Source of the DNA: Zetaproteobacteria bacterium
Lineage (GTDB): Bacteria; Pseudomonadota; Zetaproteobacteria; Mariprofundales; Mariprofundaceae
Length of the DNA: 9,269 bases
Direction: 5' to 3'
Assembly (NCBI GenBank): GCA_021545625.1
Contig: JAJRVH010000164.1
Location: 1-9,269, forward strand
Numbering within the stretch: the first letter of the stretch is position 1; each line of letters starts with the position of its first letter. The translations under genes were made by a program, and so were the position numbers. The notes under the pieces are model-generated. The model did no database searches, was not told the origin of the DNA, and worked only from the letters and a program-made list of their open reading frames with translations. Below are positions 1 to 7,083 of the stretch, in pieces.

Positions 1-750
<750 letters not shown>

Positions 751-763
751 AACGGGAGCCATC

Positions 764-1219
764 ATGTTTGACCTGAGGGATCTGTACCAGCAGGTGATCG
801 TCGATCACAACAAGAGCCCGCGCAACTTTGGAAAGCTGAGCGAATGCAGCCACGAGGCCGACGGCTACAACCCGCTGTGCGGCGACAAGCTGCATATCTA
901 TCTGAAGATCGATGATGACGGCATCATCGAGGATGTCTCCTTCGAGGGCGAGGGCTGCGCGATCTCGATTGCCAGCGCGTCGCTGATGACCGACGCGATC
1001 AAGGGGCGGCCGGTGAAGGACTTCGAACATCTGTTCGATGATTTCCAGCATATGGTGACATCGGACCTGTCGGAAATGCCCGACGACGAGCGCCTCGGCA
1101 AGCTGGCCGTTCTGGCCGGCGTGCGCGAATTCCCCAGTCGCATCAAATGCGCGACGCTGTGCTGGCATACGATGAAATCGGCCGTGCAGGGCAGCGACCA
1201 GCCGGCCAGAACGGAGTAG
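764..1219 (+). CDS. sufU: SUF Fe-S assembly protein SufU
   Basis: SufU-type, NifU/IscU-fold protein of 151 residues. In characterised systems SufU is a zinc-bound sulfurtransferase that accepts persulfide sulfur from SufS and passes it to SufBCD. The ligand set is visible: Cys39 and Asp41 in YNPLCGD, Cys65 in GEGCAISIASAS, and Cys129 in SRIKCATLC, with the insertion between Cys65 and Cys129 that distinguishes SufU from IscU. An additional Cys133 four residues after Cys129 is uncommon in the SufU proteins I remember. The ATG at 764 is chosen because GGGAG (754-758) sits 5 bases upstream and the protein then begins MFDLRDLYQQVI as in the family; upstream in-frame ATGs lie inside sufS. It lies 13 bases after sufS and 3 bases before sufT, so it is almost certainly co-transcribed. 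Confidence 0.95.
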   Translation: MFDLRDLYQQVIVDHNKSPRNFGKLSECSHEADGYNPLCGDKLHIYLKIDDDGIIEDVSFEGEGCAISIASASLMTDAIKGRPVKDFEHLFDDFQHMVTSDLSEMPDDERLGKLAVLAGVREFPSRIKCATLCWHTMKSAVQGSDQPARTE

Positions 1220-1222
1220 GCG

Positions 1223-1795
1223 ATGAGTGTCGGAAAGATGATCACCACCACCCGCGATGTCGATGCGATCCTGATTCCGCTGGGCACGCCAGTGACGATA
1301 CCTGCCGGCGCGCAGGTGCGCATCACGCAGGAACTGGGCGGCTCCTATACGGTCAGCGTCAACAGCAATCTGGCCCGTATCGAGGGCAAGGACGCCGATG
1401 CACTGGGACTGGCTGCGGAACAGACCGGGGCCGTTGCGGAGGCCGGCAAGCAAACCGATGACAGGCCTGCTGCTTACGGACCGGTCGACGAACAGGAAAT
1501 CTGGAATGTGCTGAAAACCTGCTACGATCCGGAAATTCCGGTCAATATCGTCGATCTCGGCCTGATCTATGACTGCCATGTCGTCGATACCGACGACGGC
1601 GGCAACCATGTCGAGATCGTCATGACGCTGACCGCGCCCGGCTGCGGCATGGGGCCGTTCATCGTCGATGATGTCCGCCAGAAGGTGTTGTCGGTCGCCA
1701 ATGTCACCGATGTGCACGTCGAGCTGGTATTCGACCCGGTCTGGGACCGGTCGATGATGTCGGACGAGGCCAGACTGCAGCTGGGCATGTTCTAG
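1223..1795 (+). CDS. sufT: SUF-associated Fe-S assembly protein SufT (MIP18/DUF59 family)
   Basis: Protein of 190 residues matching the long SufT form: an N-terminal segment of about 85 residues, then a MIP18/DUF59 domain at about 88-180. Domain hallmarks are YDPEIPVNIVDLGLIYD (101-117), TAPGCGMGP with the conserved Cys141, and the end DPVWDRSMMSDEARLQLG. SufT proteins support Fe-S maturation, probably as carriers or factors used when demand is high, in the cytoplasm. The ATG follows the sufU stop by 3 bases, with an ACGGAG/GGAG ribosome site overlapping the end of sufU, so translation is probably coupled. The TAG stop (1793-1795) lies within a CTAG tetranucleotide that also forms the left border of the inserted repeat element, so the insertion left the coding sequence unchanged. 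Confidence 0.94.
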   Translation: MSVGKMITTTRDVDAILIPLGTPVTIPAGAQVRITQELGGSYTVSVNSNLARIEGKDADALGLAAEQTGAVAEAGKQTDDRPAAYGPVDEQEIWNVLKTCYDPEIPVNIVDLGLIYDCHVVDTDDGGNHVEIVMTLTAPGCGMGPFIVDDVRQKVLSVANVTDVHVELVFDPVWDRSMMSDEARLQLGMF

Positions 1796-1810
1796 GGCCT
1801 GCTCCCGCAC

Positions 1811-1837
1811 ATTCCAGTGTTGTCGAAGACACCGAAT
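1811..1837. repeat. Left subterminal hairpin of the element
   Basis: ATTC (1811-1814) pairs with GAAT (1834-1837) and GTGT (1817-1820) pairs with ACAC (1829-1832), around an 8-base loop containing TGTCG. The same design occurs, inverted, at 2020-2049, with pairs exchanged but pairing retained. Confidence 0.65.
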
Positions 1838-1854
1838 TCGATGCGATGCAAGGC

Positions 1855-1894
1855 ATTCCGAGCGGGATGTGCCGGTTGCACATCCGCGAGGAAT
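1855..1894. repeat. Hairpin 2 inside the element
   Basis: GGATGTGC (1865-1872) pairs perfectly with GCACATCC (1878-1885) around a 5-base loop. An outer helix ATTCC (1855-1859) with GGAAT (1890-1894) closes it, with a short internal loop between the two helices. Confidence 0.7.
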
Positions 1895-1915
1895 ACGCCG
1901 CAGCGCACGAAGCCC

Positions 1916-1939
1916 GGCGCCGTCCCTTTGGGCCGCGCC
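1916..1939. repeat. Hairpin 3 inside the element
   Basis: GGCGC (1916-1920) pairs with GCGCC (1935-1939), and CCC (1924-1926) with GGG (1930-1932) around TTT. There is a small internal loop of three bases against two. Confidence 0.5.
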
Positions 1940-1974
1940 CCGAGATGGCGCCTGCCTGCGTTGCTCACCGCTTG

Positions 1975-1989
1975 TTTGGCGCTGCCAAA
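1975..1989. repeat. Hairpin 4 inside the element
   Basis: TTTGGC (1975-1980) and GCCAAA (1984-1989) form a perfect 6-bp stem with loop GCT. Confidence 0.5.
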
Positions 1990-2019
1990 TCACGCGGCTC
2001 GCTGCCCACGCATGCATCC

Positions 2020-2049
2020 ATTCGGCGCAGCGGCGACATGCGCCGGAAT
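2020..2049. repeat. Right subterminal hairpin of the element
   Basis: ATTC (2020-2023) pairs with GAAT (2046-2049) and GGCGC (2024-2028) with GCGCC (2040-2044), with G2045 bulged. Read on the other strand it matches the left subterminal hairpin in position, flanking bases and TGTCG in the loop. Confidence 0.65.
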
Positions 2050-2073
2050 TTGCGGGAACAGGTCCTAGCGAAA

Positions 2074-3276
2074 ATGGCCGGAGATAGCCCTGTCACGGTC
2101 ATGGCATCCGGAAACAATCCGGGGCCGCGATGGGTTCCGCTGGCCCTGGGGTTCCGACCGTTCTTTCTGGCCGGCATCCTCTCCGCACTGCTACTGATGG
2201 CCATGCTGCTCTACGGTTTTTCGGCAGGCTGGATGGATACCCGTTTCGGACTGCGCCTCTGGCATGGCCATGAAATGCTCTTTGGCTATACGGCCGCGAT
2301 CATCGCTGGCTTCCTGCTTACCGCGGTGCGCAACTGGACGGGGCTGCCGACACCGACCGGCCTGCCGCTGGCCATGCTGGCCGTGCTATGGCTGCTGCCC
2401 CGCCTGCTATATGCCATGCCGTCGATATCTCCTGTGGTCTTCGCGGGACTCGACATGCTCTTCCTGCCATTGCTGGCCATCATCCTCGGCCGGCCGATCC
2501 TGAAGAAGGGACAAGTCCGCAATTACCCGGTCCCCGCACTGCTGCTGTTGATGGCCGCATGCAATGCAGCCGTTCATCTGGAGGCAATCGGCATCACGAC
2601 GGACACCGCCACGCCGGCCCTGCAGGCGGCGACCTGCCTGATCATCGGGCTGATATCGGTGATTGCCGGACGGGTCGTGCCGTTCTTCATGCGGCAGGCT
2701 ATCGGGAGCATGCCCCGGACAAACGAACAAACCGAACAACTGGCCCTGCCCTCGATTCTGCTGCTTGCAGCGGCCATCGCCACAGGCAACGACCTGGCGC
2801 CACTGATCATCGGCGCATCGCTGCTGGCGGCGCTGGTGCACGGCCTTCGCCTGATCGGCTGGTTTGATCCGGCGATCCTGCGACAACCGATGCTGTGGGT
2901 GTTGCATGCAGGCTATGCCTGGATCATCGCAGGTTTCCTGCTTTATGCCGGCACGACCTGGCTCGGCCGGGGCGAAATGCAGGCCCTTCATGCATGGACG
3001 CTGGGAGGCATCGGCCTGTTTACAACCGGCATGATGGCCCGGGTCGCACTCGGTCATACCGGCCGCCGCATCCATGCCCTGCCCGGTATCGCTCCTGCGT
3101 TCATATTAATATTCGTCGCTTCGGCGGTTCGCGTTTTCCTGCCCCTGTTTCATCCGTCCCGGCTTGACCTGGCCATATACCTCAGCGCAGGCTGCTGGCT
3201 GGTTGCCTTCGTCATCCTTGGCATGCGTTATACGGGCATCCTGATGCGGCCTCGCCTGGACGGGAAGCCTGGCTGA
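2074..3276 (+). CDS. nnrS: NnrS family haem/copper membrane protein
   Basis: Polytopic inner-membrane protein of 400 residues, about 12 hydrophobic segments, a normal length for NnrS. Family signatures are LALGFRPFFLAG (23-34), WHGHEMLFGY (63-72), LTAVRNWTG (82-90), IAGRVVPFFMRQA (197-209), LHAGYAW (277-283) and MMARVALGHTGR (320-331), which supply the conserved histidines. Characterised NnrS contains haem and copper and is linked to nitric oxide resistance; its chemistry remains unclear. The start is uncertain: the ATG at 2074 lies 5 bases beyond the right CTAG of the inserted element, and the ATG at 2101 is an alternative. Neither has a good Shine-Dalgarno sequence. The frame is open upstream to an ATG at 1846 inside the element, but those 76 residues are not NnrS-like. 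It lies 35 bases before the ferredoxin gene and probably belonged to the suf transcription unit. Confidence 0.9.
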   Translation: MAGDSPVTVMASGNNPGPRWVPLALGFRPFFLAGILSALLLMAMLLYGFSAGWMDTRFGLRLWHGHEMLFGYTAAIIAGFLLTAVRNWTGLPTPTGLPLAMLAVLWLLPRLLYAMPSISPVVFAGLDMLFLPLLAIILGRPILKKGQVRNYPVPALLLLMAACNAAVHLEAIGITTDTATPALQAATCLIIGLISVIAGRVVPFFMRQAIGSMPRTNEQTEQLALPSILLLAAAIATGNDLAPLIIGASLLAALVHGLRLIGWFDPAILRQPMLWVLHAGYAWIIAGFLLYAGTTWLGRGEMQALHAWTLGGIGLFTTGMMARVALGHTGRRIHALPGIAPAFILIFVASAVRVFLPLFHPSRLDLAIYLSAGCWLVAFVILGMRYTGILMRPRLDGKPG

Positions 3277-3311
3277 ACAGAACTCAAAGACGATCATGCA
3301 GGAGGAAACAC

Positions 3312-3626
3312 ATGGCTGAGTGGGTCGAGGCCGGCAGGACCGACGATATCCCCGCAGGCACGCACAAGGTCATCAGCACCGATGCCGGCGATATCGCCAT
3401 CTTCAACCTGGACGGTGAATTCTATGCCATCGAGGATGTCTGCACCCACGACGGCGGCGAACTGGCCAGCGGCCGCTGCGAAGGCGACCAGGTCATCTGT
3501 CCCCGCCACGGAGCCCGTTTCTGCATCCGCACCGGCAAGGTGCTCAGCCCTCCCGCCTGCGAGGATGTCGAAACCTTCCCCGTACACACCGATAACGGCA
3601 TGATCTTCGTGGATATCGATGGTTAG
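3312..3626 (+). CDS. Rieske-type [2Fe-2S] ferredoxin
   Basis: Small cytoplasmic electron carrier of 104 residues, resembling the ferredoxin component of non-haem iron oxygenases and NirD-like proteins. The Rieske cluster ligands are visible as CTH (residues 43-45) and CPRH (residues 62-65), with a spacing typical of BphF-type ferredoxins; the protein lacks the disulphide cysteines of respiratory-chain Rieske proteins. It has no signal peptide or membrane anchor. An excellent AGGAGG (3300-3305) lies 6 bases before the ATG. It follows nnrS by 35 bases. Rieske ferredoxins of this kind are found at the ends of proteobacterial suf operons, so it may donate electrons for cluster assembly or repair; no oxygenase partner is in the window. 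Confidence 0.92.
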   Translation: MAEWVEAGRTDDIPAGTHKVISTDAGDIAIFNLDGEFYAIEDVCTHDGGELASGRCEGDQVICPRHGARFCIRTGKVLSPPACEDVETFPVHTDNGMIFVDIDG

Positions 3627-3682
3627 ATCCCGCAACCTGAACACGTTCGCAAGGCCGTGTGGCAGCTGTAAACAAGGCCGCA

Positions 3683-3717
3683 TTTCAACCTCGAATGCCC
3701 ATGCTATACTGAGGCGA
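3683..3717 (+). promoter_or_regulatory. Putative leaderless promoter of rpfC
   Basis: TATACT (3705-3710) is a 5/6 match to the sigma-70 -10 consensus; exactly 6 bases separate it from the rpfC ATG at 3717, which places the expected +1 on the A of ATG. A weak -35 candidate, TTTCAA (3683-3688), lies 16 bases upstream. The decamer GCTATACTGA is repeated exactly upstream of the HD-domain gene. Confidence 0.55.
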
Positions 3718-6194
3718 TGATTCAGAAAGTCATCGGGTCGTTTTCCAGACTGAAGCGGCCCCCGTTCCAATGCACAACGCCGGAATGCGCGCAGTCCTTC
3801 ACGCGGCTGATGCTCGTGCTCGTGATTTCCGTCTATTTCCTGATCGCCGGCAACACCTTCATCCTGACCGTCATTACGATCTATCTGGCGATCTCCGTCC
3901 TGTTCCTCGTCTGGAGCATCCGTTCGCGCGCTCCCGGTGAATTTCGCCGCCTGCTGATGGCCGCAGGCGATATCCTCACGACGACCATCTGTCTCTATCA
4001 GGCCAATGGCGAGGACGGCGCCCTCTTCATCGGCCTGTATCTCTGGATCATCACCGGCCACGGGTTCCGCTACGGCATTCGCTCCTTCTATCGTACGATG
4101 CTGATGGCCATTGCCGGTTTTTCAAGCGTCATCGCGCTGAATCCGTTCTGGATGCAGCACCCGCATATGGCGATCGGCAACCTTGCCCTGATTCTGGTCG
4201 TGCCGCTGTTCATGGCGCGCCTGATCGACAGCCTGCACCGCGCCGTGCGCGATGCAGAGGCAGCCAACCGTGTCAAATCGCAGTTTATTGCCAATATGAG
4301 CCATGAACTTCGCACGCCGCTGAACGGCATCATCGGCATGGGTGACCTGCTCGACAGCACGCGGCTGGACAAGGAGCAGCAGCGCTTTGCCAGGGTGATA
4401 CGGGAATCCGCGCGCCATCTTCTCGATCTGATCGAACAGATTCTGGACATATCCCGCATCGAGGCCGGCAAGCTGGAAATCGTGCGCGAATCCTTCGACA
4501 TGCATCAGCTTATACAAAGCCTGGTCGCGCTGTTCGAGGGACAGGCCCGGGCCAAGGGAATCTCGATCCACAGCCATATCGACCCGTCCATCCCGTTCCG
4601 GCTGCGCGGCGATGCCGGCCATGTCCGGCAGATTCTGCTGAACCTGCTCGGCAATGCGGTAAAATTCACCGAACAGGGGCATGTCCGGCTGAAAGTGACG
4701 GCGGCCAGCAGGAGCGACGATGCGCTAAGGCTGCAATTTGAAATCAGCGACACCGGCATCGGCATCCCGCAAGAGGCGCAGGCCGCCATTTTCGAACAGT
4801 TTACCCAGGCCGACAGCAGCGTGACCCGCCGCTTCGGCGGCAGCGGTCTCGGCACCACGATTGCCAAAAGCCTGACCGAACTTCTGGGTGGCGATATTTC
4901 GCTGACCAGCGAGGAAGGGCGTGGCTCGACCTTTACCGTCCGTCTGCCGTTCGATATCGAAAAACAGGACAGGGATGCCAGGCAACTGGCCAATGTACGC
5001 ATCCTGCTGCTTGGCGACCGACTGCTGCGCGAACGCATATTGCCGTCCCTGCAGCGCTGGGGAGCGGCGCCTGAGATCATCAACAACGAATCCCTGCTAT
5101 TCTCCTTTCTCGTCAATGCCTGGAGCACGGGCAAGGCCTACGACATCCTGCTGATCGAACGAAACCTGCTCAAATGCACGCCCGTACGTCTGGCCGAAGC
5201 CATTCGCCGGAAAGAGGAGCTGAACAATCTGGAGATGATCCTGATCGACGAGGGTGAATATCAGGGCGACGACCCGCTGCTGCTGAATGCCGGCTTCGCA
5301 TCGGTTCTGCACATGCCGATCGACGAATCGCTGCTGTTCAACGCGATGCATGCCTCCAGCATCATGCACCAGCCGAATGACGGCGTGATCGCAATGGTCA
5401 GGCCGGAGGACAGGGAGAAATCCCCGCGGCTGAAGATCCTGCTGGCCGAAGACAACCCGATCAATCAGGAGGTCATCCGCAACATTCTGGAAAAGGCCGG
5501 TCATACGCTCTGCATCGTCGAGAACGGCGACCAGGCGCTCGATGCGCTGTTTGGCGATGAAGACTACGATCTGGTGCTGCTCGATATGAACATGCCGCAC
5601 CTGAGCGGTCTGGATGTGCTCAAGCAATATCGCTTTGCCGATACCAGCGCCAGGGTTCCCGTCATCATGCTCAGCGCCGATGCCCTGCCTGAAACCGTGC
5701 AGGAGTGCCTGGCGGCCGGCGCGGACGACTATCTGACCAAGCCGGTGGATGTCAGCGCCCTGCTCAAAAGCATCCACCGTCTCGCCCCGGAACAGAAAAC
5801 GCGGCAAGCCGGCGACCAGCCTCGACAGAACGATGATATCCTTGATGAACGCACTCTGGACGAACTGGTATGGGTGCTGGAAACGCGCGAAAAGCTGGAA
5901 ACACTGACAGGAACGCTTATCGACAGCGCCGATGAACACTTGCAGGGCATGCGCAGGGCCACCGAACAACATGATCCGGAAACGTTCCTGCGTCTGGTTC
6001 ACACGCTCAAGGGCAGCGCCGGCGCGCTGGGGGCCGCCGCCATCACCACCGTCTGTGAAAAGCTCGAACAGGACAGGGACAGACTGGATGGCGCCCGCAT
6101 GGCCAGAGGCATCCAGACGCTGACGGAGGTGCTGGACGAAACGGCTGAGGCTTTTCGACATTATCAGGAAAAGCGCTGGCCTTCGGCGTCATAA
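3717..6194 (+). CDS. rpfC: RpfC-type hybrid sensor histidine kinase
   Basis: Inner-membrane sensor kinase of 825 residues, matching RpfC, which detects DSF fatty acids and phosphorylates RpfG. Domains in order: about five to six membrane segments (31-168), including LWIITGHGFRYG and LNPFWMQHPH, which recall Xanthomonas RpfC; dimerisation/phosphoacceptor domain with His196 in NMSHELRTPLNG; ATPase domain with N309/N313, DTGIG (345-349) and GGSGLG (374-379); a degenerate receiver (about 426-548); a complete receiver (572-688) with Asp579, phosphoacceptor Asp623, Ser653 and Lys675; and an HPt domain with His762 in VHTLKGSAG. The N-terminus has PECAQ (22-26), similar to SEHAQ in the DSF-sensing segment of RpfC as I recall it. 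It is about 100 residues longer than Xanthomonas RpfC, mainly because of the extra receiver. It is convergent with rpfF, 40 bases away. Confidence 0.88.
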   Translation: MIQKVIGSFSRLKRPPFQCTTPECAQSFTRLMLVLVISVYFLIAGNTFILTVITIYLAISVLFLVWSIRSRAPGEFRRLLMAAGDILTTTICLYQANGEDGALFIGLYLWIITGHGFRYGIRSFYRTMLMAIAGFSSVIALNPFWMQHPHMAIGNLALILVVPLFMARLIDSLHRAVRDAEAANRVKSQFIANMSHELRTPLNGIIGMGDLLDSTRLDKEQQRFARVIRESARHLLDLIEQILDISRIEAGKLEIVRESFDMHQLIQSLVALFEGQARAKGISIHSHIDPSIPFRLRGDAGHVRQILLNLLGNAVKFTEQGHVRLKVTAASRSDDALRLQFEISDTGIGIPQEAQAAIFEQFTQADSSVTRRFGGSGLGTTIAKSLTELLGGDISLTSEEGRGSTFTVRLPFDIEKQDRDARQLANVRILLLGDRLLRERILPSLQRWGAAPEIINNESLLFSFLVNAWSTGKAYDILLIERNLLKCTPVRLAEAIRRKEELNNLEMILIDEGEYQGDDPLLLNAGFASVLHMPIDESLLFNAMHASSIMHQPNDGVIAMVRPEDREKSPRLKILLAEDNPINQEVIRNILEKAGHTLCIVENGDQALDALFGDEDYDLVLLDMNMPHLSGLDVLKQYRFADTSARVPVIMLSADALPETVQECLAAGADDYLTKPVDVSALLKSIHRLAPEQKTRQAGDQPRQNDDILDERTLDELVWVLETREKLETLTGTLIDSADEHLQGMRRATEQHDPETFLRLVHTLKGSAGALGAAAITTVCEKLEQDRDRLDGARMARGIQTLTEVLDETAEAFRHYQEKRWPSAS

Positions 6195-6197
6195 GAA

Positions 6198-6227
6198 GCG
6201 GGGCGAAAACACCGGTTTTCGCCCCGC
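6198..6227. terminator. Hairpin between convergent rpfC and rpfF
   Basis: A perfect 13-bp stem (6198-6210 with 6215-6227; arms GCGGGGCGAAAAC and GTTTTCGCCCCGC) with the 4-base loop ACCG. It fills the gap between the two convergent stop codons, starting 3 bases after the rpfC stop and ending 7 bases before the rpfF stop. No long T-run follows on either strand, so it may act as a weak bidirectional terminator or mainly as a 3'-end stabiliser. Confidence 0.7.
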
Positions 6228-6234
6228 CATGCTC

Positions 6235-7083
6235 TTATCCGACCCTGACCGTCTGCCGCTTTACCAGCCGTTCCATCATGCGCAGGTCCTTTGCCTCAAG
6301 GCTGAAGGCCGCCTCAACCCAGACATCGGCCGCCGCAAACAGCTCCTCCTCCGTGACCGGATTGGTATGTTGCCTGGCCCTTCGGAAGGCCCGCACGCCG
6401 TTGCCCTGGCGGGCTTCCTTGCCGATGTAGTCATATACGGCCTGCCGGCCCGCACCTTCCTCGGCCAGCACGTCGACCAGGCCCTGATCGAACATTTCCT
6501 CGGCCGAATAAAGGCGGCCGCTGAGGATGATCCTTTCGGCCGCCGCCATGCCGATCTTCCTCGACAGCAGGCTGTAAGCGCCGGCACCGGGGAACAGATT
6601 GAACAGGATATCCGGCAGGCCCATTTTTGTACCCCGCTCGGCAATCAGCACCTGACTGGACAGCGCCGCCTCGAAACCGCCGCCCAGCGCATCGCCCTGA
6701 ACCAGCGAAATGGTCGTGATTTTGCCGTTGATGCCGCGATGATTGCGCAATGCCATTTCATTGCACATGCGCACATAGTTCCGCAGTCCGTCCCTGTCGC
6801 CGGCCCGGATCAGTTGCAGGAACAGATGAAGGTCCCCTCCGAGGTTGAATATGCCCGGCACCCCGGAAGCGACGACAATATAACGGATCTTCTCCTGACT
6901 GCCGAGATACTCGCAGCAATCCAGAATCTCCGTCACCAGTTCCGGCGTGAAACACGGACGCGGACGGGCATGCATGTTGAACCACGCCAGCGCCTGCTCC
7001 TCCTCATAGCTGACGTCCAGACTGCGATAGCCGTGGGCAAAGCTGTCATTGTTCGGGTTGAGTTGAGTTTGATGTTCCATCAT
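6235..7083 (-). CDS. rpfF: DSF synthase homologue RpfF (crotonase fold)
   Basis: Cytoplasmic crotonase-superfamily protein of 282 residues, close in length to Xanthomonas RpfF (289). RpfF dehydrates 3-hydroxyacyl-ACP and releases a cis-2-unsaturated fatty acid, the diffusible signal factor. Recognisable segments are FNLGGDLHLFLQLIR (79-93, oxyanion region), ISLVQGDALGGGFEAALS (125-142), MGLPDILFNLFPGAGAYS (154-171) and the C-terminal KDLRMMERLVKRQ. Ordinary enoyl-CoA hydratases lack this combination. Glu138 corresponds to the catalytic Glu141 of RpfF; the position of Glu161 is Asp158 here, exactly 20 residues later as expected. AGGAG (7094 down to 7090) lies 6 bases before the ATG at 7083; a second ATG at 7080 is also possible. 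It is convergent with rpfC, as in Xanthomonas, which supports the assignment. Confidence 0.88.
   Translation of the reverse strand: MMEHQTQLNPNNDSFAHGYRSLDVSYEEEQALAWFNMHARPRPCFTPELVTEILDCCEYLGSQEKIRYIVVASGVPGIFNLGGDLHLFLQLIRAGDRDGLRNYVRMCNEMALRNHRGINGKITTISLVQGDALGGGFEAALSSQVLIAERGTKMGLPDILFNLFPGAGAYSLLSRKIGMAAAERIILSGRLYSAEEMFDQGLVDVLAEEGAGRQAVYDYIGKEARQGNGVRAFRRARQHTNPVTEEELFAAADVWVEAAFSLEAKDLRMMERLVKRQTVRVG

Larger units (their letters stand above)
1796..2064. mobile_element. MITE-like non-autonomous element with inverted-repeat ends
   Basis: A 269-bp non-coding insert between sufT and nnrS. The left end reads GGCCTGCTCCCGCACATTCC (1796-1815); the reverse complement of the right end (2064 leftward) reads GACCTGTTCCCGCAAATTCC, so 17 of 20 bases match. 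CTAG flanks both sides (1792-1795, 2065-2068) and is best read as a 4-bp target duplication. CTAG fits the YTAR target known for the IS5 subgroup, but linking the element to that family is inference. Five hairpins fill the interior. No transposase is present; the in-frame open reading frame running through it into nnrS has no recognisable protein features. It may be a miniature transposable element or a dispersed structured repeat. Sequence outside the ends shows no further repeat. Confidence 0.75.

Noticed and set aside
1796..2064. Element as a CRISPR array or tRNA-like gene
   Set aside because: No regularly spaced direct repeats and no cloverleaf or acceptor stem; the hairpins differ from one another apart from the paired end ones.
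3641..3660. ACACG...CGTGT inverted repeat after the ferredoxin as a terminator
   Set aside because: Only a 5-bp stem with a 10-base loop and no following T-run; too weak to call.
3294..4061. Leftward open frame of 255 codons opposite the ferredoxin and the start of rpfC
   Set aside because: Crosses two confident genes and their intergenic promoter; Asp/Gly/Ala-rich with no domain.
5097..6161. Leftward open frame of 354 codons opposite the 3' part of rpfC
   Set aside because: Antisense to the receiver and HPt domains, with no recognisable domain and no ribosome site.
6235..7083. rpfF as an ordinary enoyl-CoA hydratase
   Set aside because: The FNLGGDL, GGGFEAALS and LFPGxGAYS segments and the KDLxxMxRLVxxQ tail are RpfF-like, and the gene is convergent with rpfC.
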